Below, in pieces: positions 11,156 through 21,712 of a stretch of 64,000 bases of DNA; positions within the stretch are counted from its first letter, which is position 1, and each line of letters begins with the position of its first letter. Where the stretch lies: contig NC_045128.1 in the NCBI RefSeq assembly GCF_007655135.1, positions 26,940,811-27,004,810 of the forward strand. Direction: 5' to 3'. Position numbers and translations under genes: made by a program. Under the pieces are notes generated by a model, which worked only from the letters and a program-made list of their open reading frames with translations, ran no database searches and was not told the DNA's origin. The DNA is from Punica granatum (taxonomy: Eukaryota; Streptophyta; Magnoliopsida; Myrtales; Lythraceae).

Positions 11156-11349
11156 ATTCCGTCTCATTCTCTCAAATATCCTCGGGAAACACTTCAGTTT
11201 CGCCCCAATTAATAGATTGCTACCATTATAATATTTCAAAATTTTAGCCCAAGTAAAACTATAATTCGCATGTCTTGAATTTATCATTAAACTTTTTATT
11301 GTTTATAAGACTCAACATGAAAATAAAATAGGTTTCATTACATACTAAT

Positions 11350-11844
11350 TTGCTGTACCGAGGTGTGGCAAACATCAACCTATCCGCTGTGGTTTCAGAG
11401 GTGAACCTCATTGGGTCCAACCCAAAGGAATGGTGGCTTGATACCGGTGCCACCAAACATGTGTGCTCAAACAGAAACTTGTTCACTATGCTCGAACCGG
11501 TCACTGGGGAGAGGATCTATATGGTAAACTCTGCCCATTCTGCTGTTGAAGGTCAAGGCAAGGTGGTCTTAAAGATGACTTCAGGAAATGAGTTGACTCT
11601 GGACAATATATTGTACGTACCTGAGATTCGGAAGAATTTAGTTTCTGGGTCATTGCTGAACAAACATGGGTTCATGATGGTTTTTGAGTCAGACAAAGTT
11701 ATTTTGTCCAAGTCTGGAATGTACGTAGGAAAGGGATATGTGTGTGATGGGCTTTTTAAGCTCAATGTAATGACCATAATCAATAAGAATCATGGTTCTT
11801 CTACGTATTTGATGAGTCTCCTAATTTGTGGCATGGAAGACTAG
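11350..11844 (+). pseudogene. Copia protease and start of pre-integrase region (decayed)
   Basis: The retropepsin active site is visible as WWLDTGATKHVCS, followed by the hydrophobic GNELTLDNILYVPEIRKNLV stretch typical of copia proteases. After this the frame is lost. The continuing pre-integrase zinc-binding segment (LWHGRLGHVN) is read in another frame at about 11810-11930, and its HHCC motif is damaged at the last cysteine. The gag region upstream is absent, so the frame is already open at its left limit rather than starting at a real initiator. Confidence 0.85.
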
Positions 11845-11950
11845 GTCATGTTAATTATAATACTTTGCGTAGATTAATTAATTTGAATCACATACCTACA
11901 TTCCAAATTGATTCACAGCACAAATGTGAAATTTTTGTGAGGAGGCAAAA

Positions 11951-12919
11951 TTGACAAGGTCACCCTTTCAAACGATTGAAAGGAACACCGAGCCACTTGA
12001 TCTAATTCATAGTGATGTATGCGATTTAAAATTCGCAACAACAAGAGGTGGTAATAATTATTTTATTACCTTTATCGATGACAGTACCAAATACTGTTAT
12101 GTATATTTGTTGAAAGGCAAAGATGAGGTCATAGAGAAATTTGTTCTCTATAAAAATGAAGTTGAGAATCAACTCAACAAGAAAATGAAGAGATTAAGGG
12201 GTGAAAGAAGAGGCGAATACGTAACATCTTTCGGGGAATTATGTGCACAACACGGAATTTTACACCAAGTGACTGCACCCTATTCCCCTCAATCGAATGG
12301 TGTTGTTGAACGCAAAAATCGCATGTTGAAAGACATGATGAATGCGATGATATTAAGTTTAGGATTACCTCAAAATATGTGGGGTGAAGCAATATTGTCA
12401 AGCAATTACCTATTAAATAAGGTGCCTCGAAAAAAAGGGGAAAAGACACCTTATGAATTATTCAGAGGTAGGAGACCATCTTACGATCACTTGCGAGTGT
12501 GGAGGTGCTTGGCAAAAGTAGTCGTTCCGGCACCAAAGAAAGTAAAGATCGGTCCTAAGACAGTGGACTGCATCTTTATTGGCTATGCACATAACAGTAG
12601 TGCTTATCGATTTATTGTGCATGAATCTAAGATTCCCGATATACACAAGAACACGATAATGGAATCAAGGAATGCATCGTTCTTTGAAGATTTATTTCCA
12701 TGGAAATTGAATGAGGCATTGAGTTCATCGAAACAAACCTCACATGCTATGAATGATGGACTTCATGACGTAGTTCATGAAAGGCAGGGTTCAGATCAAG
12801 AGATTGAACCTAGACGCAACAAAAGAGCTAGAATTGAAAAAACATTCGGGAATGATTTTTTGACATATTTGTTAGAAAAGGAACCACAAAGCTATGCTGA
12901 AGCAGTGAATTCATCTTAG
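11951..12919 (+). pseudogene. Copia integrase core (decayed)
   Basis: It has the first catalytic aspartate (IHSDVCDL), the FITFIDDST block and the [15 protein letters not shown] block containing the catalytic glutamate. The second catalytic position, usually within an LRSDRGGEY-like motif, reads LRGERRGEY here, so the aspartate is replaced. The frame ends at a TAG in the linker before reverse transcriptase (AEAVNSS then stop); the same frame continues in the next entry. Confidence 0.88.
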
Positions 12920-12964
12920 GGACCTCTTTGGAAGGAGGCAATCAAAAGTGAAATTGATTCGATT

Positions 12965-13735
12965 ATGCGAAATCACACTTGGGAATTAGTGAATCTCCCT
13001 ACTGGTTGTAAACCCTTAGGATCCAAATGGATCTTTAAAAGGAAAATGAAAGCGGATGGATCCATTGATAAGTACAAAGCCAGGCTTGTAATTAAGGGAT
13101 ACAAGCAAAAGGAAGGCTTGGACTATTTTGATACTTATTCTCCTGTAACGAGAATAAATTTCATTAGGATGATACTTGCAATTGCGGCACTGCGTAATTT
13201 GGAAGTTCAACAAATAGATGTGAAAACAGCTTTCTTAAATGGAGATTTAGATGAAGAAATCTATATGGAACAACCCGAGGGGTTCGTGACTCTAGGAAAA
13301 GAAAAGAAAGTCTGTAAATTGGTCAAATCATTGTATGGGTTGAAACAAGCGCCAAAACAGTGGCACGAAAAATTCGATAATGCAATGATTTCCAAAGGAT
13401 TTAAGATCAATGAGTGTGATAAATGTGTATACATTAAAGAGACAGAAAATGGTTACATCATTTTATGTCTCTACCTGGATGACATACTCATTGCTGGAAG
13501 TGATGACAGAATGATCAAATCTACGAAGAATATGCTGAATTCGAGATTTGACATGAAAGATATGGGACTCGCAGATGTGATTTTAGGAATTAAAATCATG
13601 AGAACATCAGATGGACTAATTTTGAGTCAGTCATACTACATTGATAAAATTTTGGAAAAATGTACCAAAAATGATTCTAGAATTTCAAATACTCCAATAA
13701 ATAATAATCTTCATCTATCAAAGAACAGAGGATAG
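12965..13735 (+). pseudogene. Copia reverse transcriptase (fragment between two stops)
   Basis: The diagnostic blocks are present: KARLVIKGYKQKEGLDYFDT, VKTAFLNGDLDEEIYMEQPEGF, the KSLYGLKQAPKQWHEKF signature and the catalytic YLDDIL. It shares the frame of the integrase segment (12965 minus 11951 is a multiple of three) and is closed by a second TAG. The RT core itself has no visible internal break. Confidence 0.92.
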
Positions 13736-13777
13736 AGTATTTCTCAGTTAGAATACTCGCGAGTCATTGGAAGTCTA

Positions 13778-14377
13778 ATGTATCTGATGAGTTGTACTAG
13801 GCCGGATATTGCATACTCGGTTAGTAGACTCAGCAGATATACGAGTAATCCGAGTAGGGACCATTGGAAGGCAATTATCAGGGTACTCAGATACCTTAGA
13901 TACACTCGAGATTACGGGATGCACTATACTAGATATCCAGCTGTCCTAGATGGGTACAGTGATGCAACCATGATATCTGATATAACGGATTCGAAATCCA
14001 CTAGTGGATATGTGTTCACATTAGTAGGTGCAGCAGTTTCATGGAAGTTCGCGAAACAAACTGTTATCGCTAGATCTACAATGGAATCTGAGTTTATTAC
14101 TCTGAATAAATGTGGAAAAGAAGCTGAATGGTTGTACCTTTTTCTAGAGGACATTCCTAAATGGGAAAAACCTATGCCACCAATTTGTATCCACTGTAAC
14201 AGTCAAACGGCAATTAGAAGGGCCCAGAGTAATATCTATAAAGGTAAGTCTAGACATATACGTCGTAGACATAATACCATTAGGCAATTGATCTCAACTG
14301 GAATTATCTCTATTGACTATGTGCAGTCAAAGGATAATATAGCGGATCCGCTAACCAAAGGGTTAAATAAAGAATAG
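13778..14377 (+). pseudogene. Copia RNase H (fragment)
   Basis: Same frame as the reverse transcriptase segment. It carries [20 protein letters not shown], the DGYSDA catalytic block, the STSGYVF motif, and the C-terminal [13 protein letters not shown] motif that ends copia polyproteins. The natural stop follows shortly after. Some family-conserved acidic positions are hard to assign (TMESEFITL in place of the usual STAEAEY-like block). Confidence 0.88.
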
Positions 14378-14946
14378 TTTGAGAAGTTGTCAAAGGGAAT
14401 AGGTCTCAAGTCTATTAGAGGAAAGGTTTTATAGCGTACACCCAACCTAGATGACTGGAGATCCCAAGATCTAGGTTCAATGGGACAACCAAGTTATAGA
14501 ACCGAATTAAATTACTGTGAGTAAGAAAATCCCTAGACTATTCCTTGATGAAACAGTGATAAACAGATAAGGCTAGCAATCTAAATTGTTTTAATGATAT
14601 GTGAAATCACCTATGTGAAAGAGAAGTGGGGCCGCTTTAGAGGAGAATTTTTATGGACTTAATTCTTTAGAAACTCTCGTAGAATCAGGACGGTATTCCA
14701 TGGCAAAAATGGACACAACTATGAGAACCGAAAGAAGTCAATTGACTCATGTGTGAGGTGTGTGATATCTTTACATAAAACAACGGAACAATTCAAGGAT
14801 TTCGTGTCTATTGAACTGCTCATAAAGTACATGCATTTTCACAATAGAAGGTTAAAGGGTGGTGACACCTACTTATCCTATACAGGTTCAACTGGTGAAC
14901 ACTATCTACGAGTCGAAACAAAATAATTTCCATTCATGTGGGGGAT
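14378..14946 (+). other. Copia 3' untranslated region and polypurine tract
   Basis: Non-coding stretch between the RNase H stop and the 3' LTR. It ends with a short G-rich tract (gtggggga) directly before the TGTTGG that opens the LTR, as expected for the plus-strand primer of reverse transcription. Confidence 0.7.
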
Positions 14947-15553
14947 TGTTGGAAATTATGACTAATGGGTGAATGAGGAAATTGTTCACAAACTAATGAC
15001 TCTTGATTTTCTTGGTGGTTACAAGAAATGAATTGATTGCATTCATGAATAATCAAATACTATTAACACATATATTGAATATATGTGAGTTATTCTCCAT
15101 AACGGGAGAATGGGAAGAGTCAAAGAAGCATTGAACCTAGCCTATAAAATCCAACAGACCTTTCAATCTGCTTTCGGGACAAAAATTGATTAATTGCTTG
15201 TGTTGGGAATGATGAGCTAGTGTGGAGTTTTGTCTTCATGCACAAGCCGAATTTCCACTCGAAACCAACGGAATTCGGTGAATTAAGGTTCGAGGGATCC
15301 AAGTCTCCCCTTTTTCTCTTATGTACCTTTTGAGATAGTGTTCACGCTTTACTTCGAGTTCGTTAGAGCGTTGTTGTTTGTATTGCTGCTTCACTTGTTG
15401 CCGTTTTACCTTGGGAAACGATTGTTCACGTGACCTCAAGCACCCAGGAGGGGACAATTCTGTTTCAAGGGATTTGTGTCTAACACAGGACTCGGCTCTA
15501 TCGTATATTTCGGTTTCGCCTTTGTTCCGGTTTGAATTTCCAAGTTCTTACAC
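14947..15553 (+). repeat. 3' LTR of the plus-strand copia element
   Basis: It starts TGTTGGAAATTATG directly after the polypurine tract. A TATA-like box (cctataaaatc, about 15138-15148) marks the probable U3/R boundary. The end is placed at ...caagttcttaca because it closes with CA; this right boundary is tentative, since the 5' LTR is missing and there is no pair to compare. No partner LTR was seen elsewhere in the window. Confidence 0.65.
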
Positions 15554-15639
15554 TAGTGAAATTCATTTAATTTTATAGCATTTTATTTGTCCGAATTGCT
15601 ATTTGAATTATCGTTCAATTTTGTGACTTATTACGGCTA

Positions 15640-16261
15640 ATTGTTTTTTATTTGATACAATTATGGCCATCAAGAATGAGCTGAATGGGCTGTGCAACAT
15701 CATTCATCGGTGGGACCTAAGTTGACATGGTCAAACACGAACAATACAACATAGAATCAAAAGAAAAATCCGAGTTTATAAGTTGTCAAGGCGCGAAAGT
15801 AAGAAGTCAACTTCAAGAGAAAAAGCAACTGGAGAAGATCATATCGGACTGAATCAGGCCGGAGAAGATCAGGCCTAATCGAACCTGGTTGGGTCGGGTC
15901 GGTCCGAGGTCATGTCAGAGTCGGGTTGCGTGTTGGCGTGGTAGGACCGAATCTGAGTGTCAAGGTTGCCTCGTGGCGGTCAACTATTGGTGCAGGTCAG
16001 CAGGAGGTGCACTCGTGGCAGCTGACGTGGCGCGTGTGGCGGCACATGGACAAAGGCTGCCGAAAATGGAGCCACTTGTGTGGCGTCGGTCGGTGATGAA
16101 ATTTCACCGGCGGCTTCCTGACGATAACGTGACCGGAGCTTCTGGAATCCGATGAACAATGACAATGACTCGAATTGTACTTGAGCTTATGGAACCCAAT
16201 GAACAGTGACGACTCGAGAGAAAGAGCTCCTCAACCTCTTGGATCGATAATAAGCCCTAGG
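15640..16261 (-). pseudogene. Leader and broken gag start of a second copia element
   Basis: On the minus strand, downstream of the LTR and primer site listed next, a GC-richer leader of about 550 bases leads to a frame reading QPIQLILDGHNCIK and then a stop. This resembles the N-terminal block of copia gag (a -I-LDG-NY-like motif). The rest of the element is missing; the plus-strand copia LTR lies immediately beyond. Plus- and minus-strand frames of 60-90 residues in this leader have no known counterpart. Confidence 0.5.
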
Positions 16262-16273
16262 GCTCTGATAGCA
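16262..16273 (-). other. Initiator-Met-tRNA primer-binding site
   Basis: On the minus strand the 12 bases read tgctatcagagc, one mismatch from tggtatcagagc, the usual copia primer-binding site. They follow directly after the CA that ends the LTR. Confidence 0.75.
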
Positions 16274-16505
16274 TGATAATCGAGAGGAGAATTTTGTAAT
16301 CAATTGTCGTATCTAAAATACAATGAGAGCCTCCAATTTATATAGTGGAACTCGAGCATATAAAAGGAAATACATCAACGCAGTTAATTACACAAAATCA
16401 AATCCTATCTAATATACATAGAGAATCAGTCATAGATGAATCTAGACTAATGCATATATACATATACATTCACAGTATTAAGTTGAAAAGAAATTAATAG
16501 TAACA
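16274..16505 (-). repeat. 5' LTR of the minus-strand copia element
   Basis: Read on the minus strand, it opens with TGTTACTATTAA and closes with CGATTATCA, directly before the primer-binding site. A start at TGTTTGAG (16513) is equally possible. Inside lies a ctatataaattgg TATA-like box and a stretch before the end, consistent with a short (about 230 bp) copia LTR. No second LTR was found. Confidence 0.6.
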
Positions 16506-17280
16506 CTCAAACAGGAATTGTATCGAAAATCTATCATATGAACCCAGTCCATCAATGTCCCTATACCGAGCCGAATTTTTTTGACAAACATACATGTAAA
16601 AGTTTTCAATCATCTATCACTCAAATGGAATATTTTTATGTGTTAACCAATGATTGAATTAGTTCGCCGATGGCGCGATGGAATGGGTTTTTGCTATAAT
16701 CTCCGCTGGCGCGATGATCTTCTTTTGACTGCTTTAGTCTTTCTCTTTATTACGTGTTGATTGATAATGATGATTAATTAAAGATAATTAGTCCTTGCTT
16801 TTGATTATTTACTATATAAAATGAAAAACGACAAGAGAAAGAAAAGAAGGAATACTCGGTAGTTGGCTTTGGTCGTGCATGCTTTTGCTTGACAAGTAAT
16901 GATGTTCCATATGCTTACACGTCAATTCTATAGCTTGCTAGTGTGAACACGATAGGCTCTTTGTTGTTGAGAATTAGAATTGAATATTAAAATATCAATG
17001 AAAAAGTATTATTTTATAAAATAATTGAGAGGAAAACCCTCCGACTTTTCACCATGCATGGAAATGGCAAAAATTCTTCGGTGCGTGCTAAAGACAAAAT
17101 ATGGCTAGATTGATTGAAAAATCTTCGATCAAAATGGCCGTATTTCTTTAGAGCTATGCTAGTTTTGCCAACCAGATATTTCGAACTTTGTGCCGAATGA
17201 GAAACAGTGGCACATGTTGTAATTTTAACGAAGTTCAAGTGCAACTAATAATTATCTATTGTTCGGTACATTCAGTAGCA
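16506..17280. other. Intergenic, nothing recognised
   Basis: AT-rich sequence with no credible long frame, repeat pair or RNA gene. Short frames here lack codon structure or homology that I can recognise. Confidence 0.5.
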
Positions 17281-17284
17281 TTAA

Positions 17285-17565
17285 GGGATTGTTCGGAAAT
17301 TGAGTTTAGTTAAACTCAATTCCATTTCAATTATATATATATATATATTTAATTGGATTATAATATAAGGTAATGGGAGAAAATTAAAAAAAAATTGTAT
17401 TGTTAAATTATGAAAAAAAAGTGAGAAAAGGTAATGAATAGTTGAGAAATTTTAATATTAAAAATTAAATTGAATGTTAGTAAAATAAAAAATTGAAAAA
17501 AAATATATAATTAAATTGAAAATAAGTAAAATTGAAAAAAAAAATTCAAAACCGAAGAAAGCCTA
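17285..17565. mobile_element. MITE, family 3 (inverse of 25015-25312)
   Basis: It contains gttgagaaattttaatatta and gtaatgaatagttgag, which are the complements of ctcaactattcattac and taatattaaa in the element at 25015-25312. The left end has a local palindrome (gagtttagttaaactc) followed by a (TA)n run. Non-coding and AT-rich. Confidence 0.6.
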
Positions 17566-18870
17566 ATGTAGGCAGAAAAAGCATTTCTGATTTCTTTATG
17601 CAATGCAATTACAAAATCGACACCACGCAGTATTCCACTATGCCGAATCCGTATGACGTGGCACTGCTCTAAAAAATATGCTCACCAATGACAATGGCAG
17701 TATTCCGCTCAGACATCAAAGAAATCCCCATATGAATTTAAAAGTATGACTTTAGTTAAATTGTCCTAAATATTATTCTTGTTAAGATTAAACTTTTCGT
17801 AATTGCAAAAGATATAATTTTATCAACATTTAGTGGCATTTTACTAAACGTTAATATTAGAATGATGATTAGAATAAACTCGTAAGTGATTATGTCTAAT
17901 CACGTGACGTTAGAAAGAATCAATTAAAATGCAACAAATTGATAAATTTAATAATTATTGCCAATTAAAATTTTCTATTAATCTTTCTTATCATATTATT
18001 TTGAGATAGAATTATTTAAAAATTTCTTCATGATTGGACATACTTTGTTTAGATGTGTACCCCAATATCAAAAAGTTCTACGGGTGTCCACTAATTTGAT
18101 TCATGCGAACCTCAAAGTCGCTAGCAACCCTATCCTTGGGGTGGAGGCCACACCCCCAAGATTGAGATTCCAATTTGAAATTTCAATCTTGTTGAAATTT
18201 CAAAAGTGGCAATCTCAAAGGCGGCTGACCACCGCCCACTGGATTAGGTTGTCGATGACTTCTAAGTTCACAAACAAGGTAACCGTAAGGGTTGGAAGCC
18301 GCTAGCAAGGCTACTACCCTGCGCAAAGACACACCCTCTACAGAGGCAGGGTTGATGGAAATTACGGCGTGCAAGACTCGAGATAAATGCGATATTATAG
18401 GTATTTGTTAGTAATATTGAAAGTATATGTTAAATTTGAGAAAATGTCGTGGGTTGCAATTTTTCCATATTTTTATGAGAAAGTAGTAAGGTAGAAGAAA
18501 TATGTTCTCATGGATTATTTTTACTTTTTGTGATATAGTTGAAAAAATTTACGGGATTCTATAGTTGAGTTTAGTTTAGATGAAAGAAAGAATTAATGCA
18601 AATGGGAATTTCAATTACAATGAAAAGGAAAAAATTCTAGAGCGGGGCGCAAAAGAATGTCCCATGGTGAACAATTAAATTTTTATTATATATAAGTCCT
18701 CCAAACATTAAAATTATATTTTAACCTATAAATGTCTCAATCGATCACAAATTAATCGGGTCATATCCGAAACTCATGAAATTTTTTGGATAAATGACAT
18801 GTCTCCTAAAAGCTTATCTGGTTTAATAGTGAACTAGCCAGAAAATTATATATCAAAAGGGCAGTTTCAA
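17566..18870. other. Intergenic, nothing recognised
   Basis: No gene was found. A GC-richer island at about 18110-18370 contains local inverted repeats (ggggtggaggcc/cacacccccaag; gatttgaaattt-like) but no reading frame with recognisable similarity. Some of it may be an old repeat fragment. Confidence 0.4.
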
Positions 18871-18881
18871 ATTAAGAAAAA

Positions 18882-19017
18882 AAGATGGGGAGGGTGGGTG
18901 GTGGCCGGTGCCCGAGCCACCACCACCAAATCACCCCCACTTGAAGAGAGAGAGTGGGGAAGATTCCGCAGTGGAGGTAGGTGACAAGGAGCCACCACCT
19001 CCCCTCCCCCATCTATT
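18882..19017. repeat. GC-rich foldback sequence
   Basis: The left arm agatggggagggtgggtggt pairs with the right arm (minus strand agatgggggaggggaggtgg). They enclose about 85 bases with a second local inversion around ggtggc/gccacc. Frames crossing it are proline/histidine-rich artefacts. AT-rich DNA follows. Confidence 0.6.
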
Positions 19018-20460
19018 TTGCAGCGTTTCGTCTATTTTTCCCCTTAATCTTCAACTTTGTTTTATTATATTTCCACTGTACAAATTTTTATTTACAAAAA
19101 AATAATATATACAATAAGTATTTATATAAAAATATTCCTTTTGCAATAAATTTTTATTCAAAAAATATTTTTATTGCAAGAAATATTTATTTCTCAGCAA
19201 CTATTTATTTTACAATATCTTACAATCATTTTATAATATTTATTTTACTTATTTTACAATTGTTAGTTGTAAATTGATAACTAGTTTTTGCTATTATTTT
19301 ATTTTCATAATTATCTACAATTGTTTATTTACAATTATTTCTGAAATTATTTTACTATAATTCCTTTTAAAATTATTTTAGCTAAAAATACATAAAATAA
19401 TTTTTTTAATCTAAGATTATTGCTTTTAAAATTATTTTATTTGCAATTATTATATTAATTGTAATTACAATTAATTTTTTCTTATAATTATTGTATTCCG
19501 AAATTATAACTTGTAATCATTCGATTTATCAATTTACTAATTCATCCGTCTATGCGGCCTGTGAAAGTAGACGAGGCAACTTGCAGTCACCGACATATGA
19601 CCATGAGGAAAAATGTCAAACAAAACCGTTTGGTCAAGACCGGCGCTATCACCGGTTAAGGAAAATAATAACAGTTATCGCAACTTATGAGGAACATTGC
19701 TCGCCACCAACTTACTCACAATGGTCATGACACCTACACAATGGCCTTATTTATATTTGAAATAATACACATGTTCAACTATACAACATCAAAAATATAA
19801 TACGTAATACAAATGAAATAGTCCTTGTATATTATAAGAAGAGTGACTAAATGATAAGGATGATGATACGTTTTATGAAGGAGAAAGGGCACCAATTAGT
19901 GAAAAATGATATATTTAATTAAGATTGTGTTTGATAAATTAAATGCTTAAAAATTAAACATTTAATTAGTTAAGAGAAGAAATGTATAGAAAGAGGGAAA
20001 GAATGAACAAGGACGAGAAAAGTTTTGCAAGAGATAAAGAGCACCAATAAGTGAAGAATAATTTGTTTCATTAAGTCAATTTTCTACGTATTTCATTAAG
20101 TGATTTTTTGCTTAATAATTGAGTAGTTTAGATCATTATCTCTTATCTTTCCATCTTTCCTACATTCATTTTCTCTTATATCTAACTTGTAACTAACTTT
20201 TAAGCACTTATTTGATTAAGTTGAAACAAACACACCCTAAGTCAAATATTTTTACATAACTCATTAAGTAATTTTTGACCTAATAATTAAGTAGTATAGA
20301 ACCCTTTTTTTCATCTTTCCCTCTTTCTCCCATTCATTTTCCATTATATTAACTTGTAATTAACTTTTAAAATCTTTTTTTATTAAATTGAAACAAATAT
20401 ACCCTAAGTGTTTCATGAATTAAGTGCTTAATAGAATAAGTCAATCTTGTCTGATTACTG
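19018..20460. other. Very AT-rich, repeat-derived DNA
   Basis: From 19080 to 19500 the sequence is built from variants of attttatttacaattatt and looks like degenerate low-complexity repeat. From 19905 to 20420 two MITE-like stretches carry gtgtttgataaatt near the left and aaacacacccta or aaatataccct at the right, the ends expected of common plant MITEs. No genes seen. Confidence 0.5.
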
Positions 20461-21079
20461 CTTGGTTTGGGAGTATTGTTGCTGAAATAAAAGTGCTAAA
20501 ACATAATTGCTAAAAAATAAATGTTGATTTTATAATAAGCAAAAGCGTTTACGATGTAACAATTTGAAACTGCTGAAATTAAAATTAATACTTAAAATAG
20601 AAAATAAGTAGAAGTAGTTTTTTATAAGCACTTATCAATTTGCTGGAGAAAATCATGTTTCCAATCGTAAAAATTAACCAAACCATGGTTTTGAAATAAT
20701 TTACCAAACACTTTTTTCTTAAAACACAACAAAATAAGCACTTATTTAAACTAAGGCTTGGTTTGGGAGTGTCGTTGCTGATGGAGAGTATTAAAACAAA
20801 ATTACTGAAAAATAAGTCCTGATTTCAGAATAAGTTAAAGTGATTGGAAAAAAACTAATTTAAAACTGATGAAAGTAAAAAAAGTAATTATTAATACTTG
20901 AAACAGTATAAGCAGAAACATATTTCATAAGTACCTATTAACCTACTTGTGAAAAACACGTTTGCAACCATAATTTTGACCCAAACCATGGTTTCAAAAA
21001 CTCTTATCAAACACCAAATCTACTTAAAATTATAAGGAAAAGTGATTATGAAACCTCTTACCGCATTCCCAAATGAACT
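20461..21079. repeat. MITE with two tandem, diverged units
   Basis: Two units each begin cttggtttgggagt (20461 and 20757) and share the order ttgctga, gattt.agaataag, aaagt, ataagca, aaccatggttt, tacc/atcaaacac. The far right end (accgcattcccaaatgaac) is roughly the inverse of the opening motif, so the pair may form one element with an internal duplication. Confidence 0.65.
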
Positions 21080-21094
21080 TTGAGTGAATTTCTA

Positions 21095-21712
21095 ACTTAT
21101 TTCAATTTTTGACTTATTTCGCTCAGACATGGGGTAATTTTCATTTATTGCACTAGTGTCCTCAAACTTTTCCCATTTTGCATATCAGTCCATCCTTGTA
21201 ACTTCCATACCCAAAGAGAGAGAAAAGGGACAGGTGACCTCTGCCCCCCTCACATTGCCACCGTCGATTACGAGAGATGGTGGCCTCATCACCGGCTACC
21301 ACTCCTCCGACGAGGTCGACTGTGTCTCGCGACCATGGCAGAGGGGTGCTAGCGGCCCCTCATTGCTGTTGTCAATTCCCAACGGTGGTGGCCGACGATG
21401 GGACCACCACCGCCGGGAATTTTCCCGGATCTACTCCCCTTTCTCTCTCTCTCTCTCCCTACCAGAGGAGTGATGGCAGGTGATGGAGCCACCACCGCTG
21501 GGAATCAACGGTGGCAATGAGGGGGCACTGGTTCGCCTCTCCCCTCTCTCTCTCTTCGAGAGTGGGAGGGAAGGGGTGGACTGATTTGCAAAAAGCAAAA
21601 ACGTTTGAGGGCAATGGTGCAATAAATGAAAAAAGACCCCAGTTAAGTAAATTAAGTCAAAAAATAAGTATAATTTTTCTACTTAATTTATTCACCCATC
21701 ATTATAGTATTT
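21095..21712. mobile_element. Non-autonomous element with ~100-bp terminal inverted repeats and GC-rich core
   Basis: The left arm (about 21095-21195) contains gacttatttcgctcagacat then ggggtaattttcatttattg and cctcaaacttt. The right arm (about 21575-21690) is the complement (caataaatgaaaaaagaccc, aaacgtttgaggg, gactgatttgc). The core (about 21240-21560) is GC-rich, with its own inverted ccaccg/cggtgg arms. The reading frames in it are by-products of this composition. Long arms suggest a Mutator- or foldback-type element; I could not confirm a target duplication. Confidence 0.65.

Larger units (their letters stand above)
11300..15553 (+). mobile_element. 5'-truncated, inactive Ty1/copia LTR retrotransposon
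   Basis: Domains follow the copia order protease, integrase, reverse transcriptase, RNase H, then an untranslated stretch, a purine-rich tract (gtggggga, about 14939-14945) and a 3' LTR. The 5' LTR, primer site and nearly all of gag are missing, so the left boundary near 11300 is approximate. The polyprotein is broken by at least one frameshift (about 11800-11950) and two in-frame TAG codons (12917-12919 and 13733-13735). It cannot transpose on its own. Confidence 0.92.

Noticed and set aside
15889..16165. Plus- and minus-strand frames of 60-90 codons
   Set aside because: The region is the GC-richer leader of the minus-strand copia element, downstream of its LTR and primer site.
21156..21622. 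Several frames of 60-105 codons on both strands
   Set aside because: All fall inside an inverted-repeat element with a GC-rich core. Frames on both strands are a composition effect.
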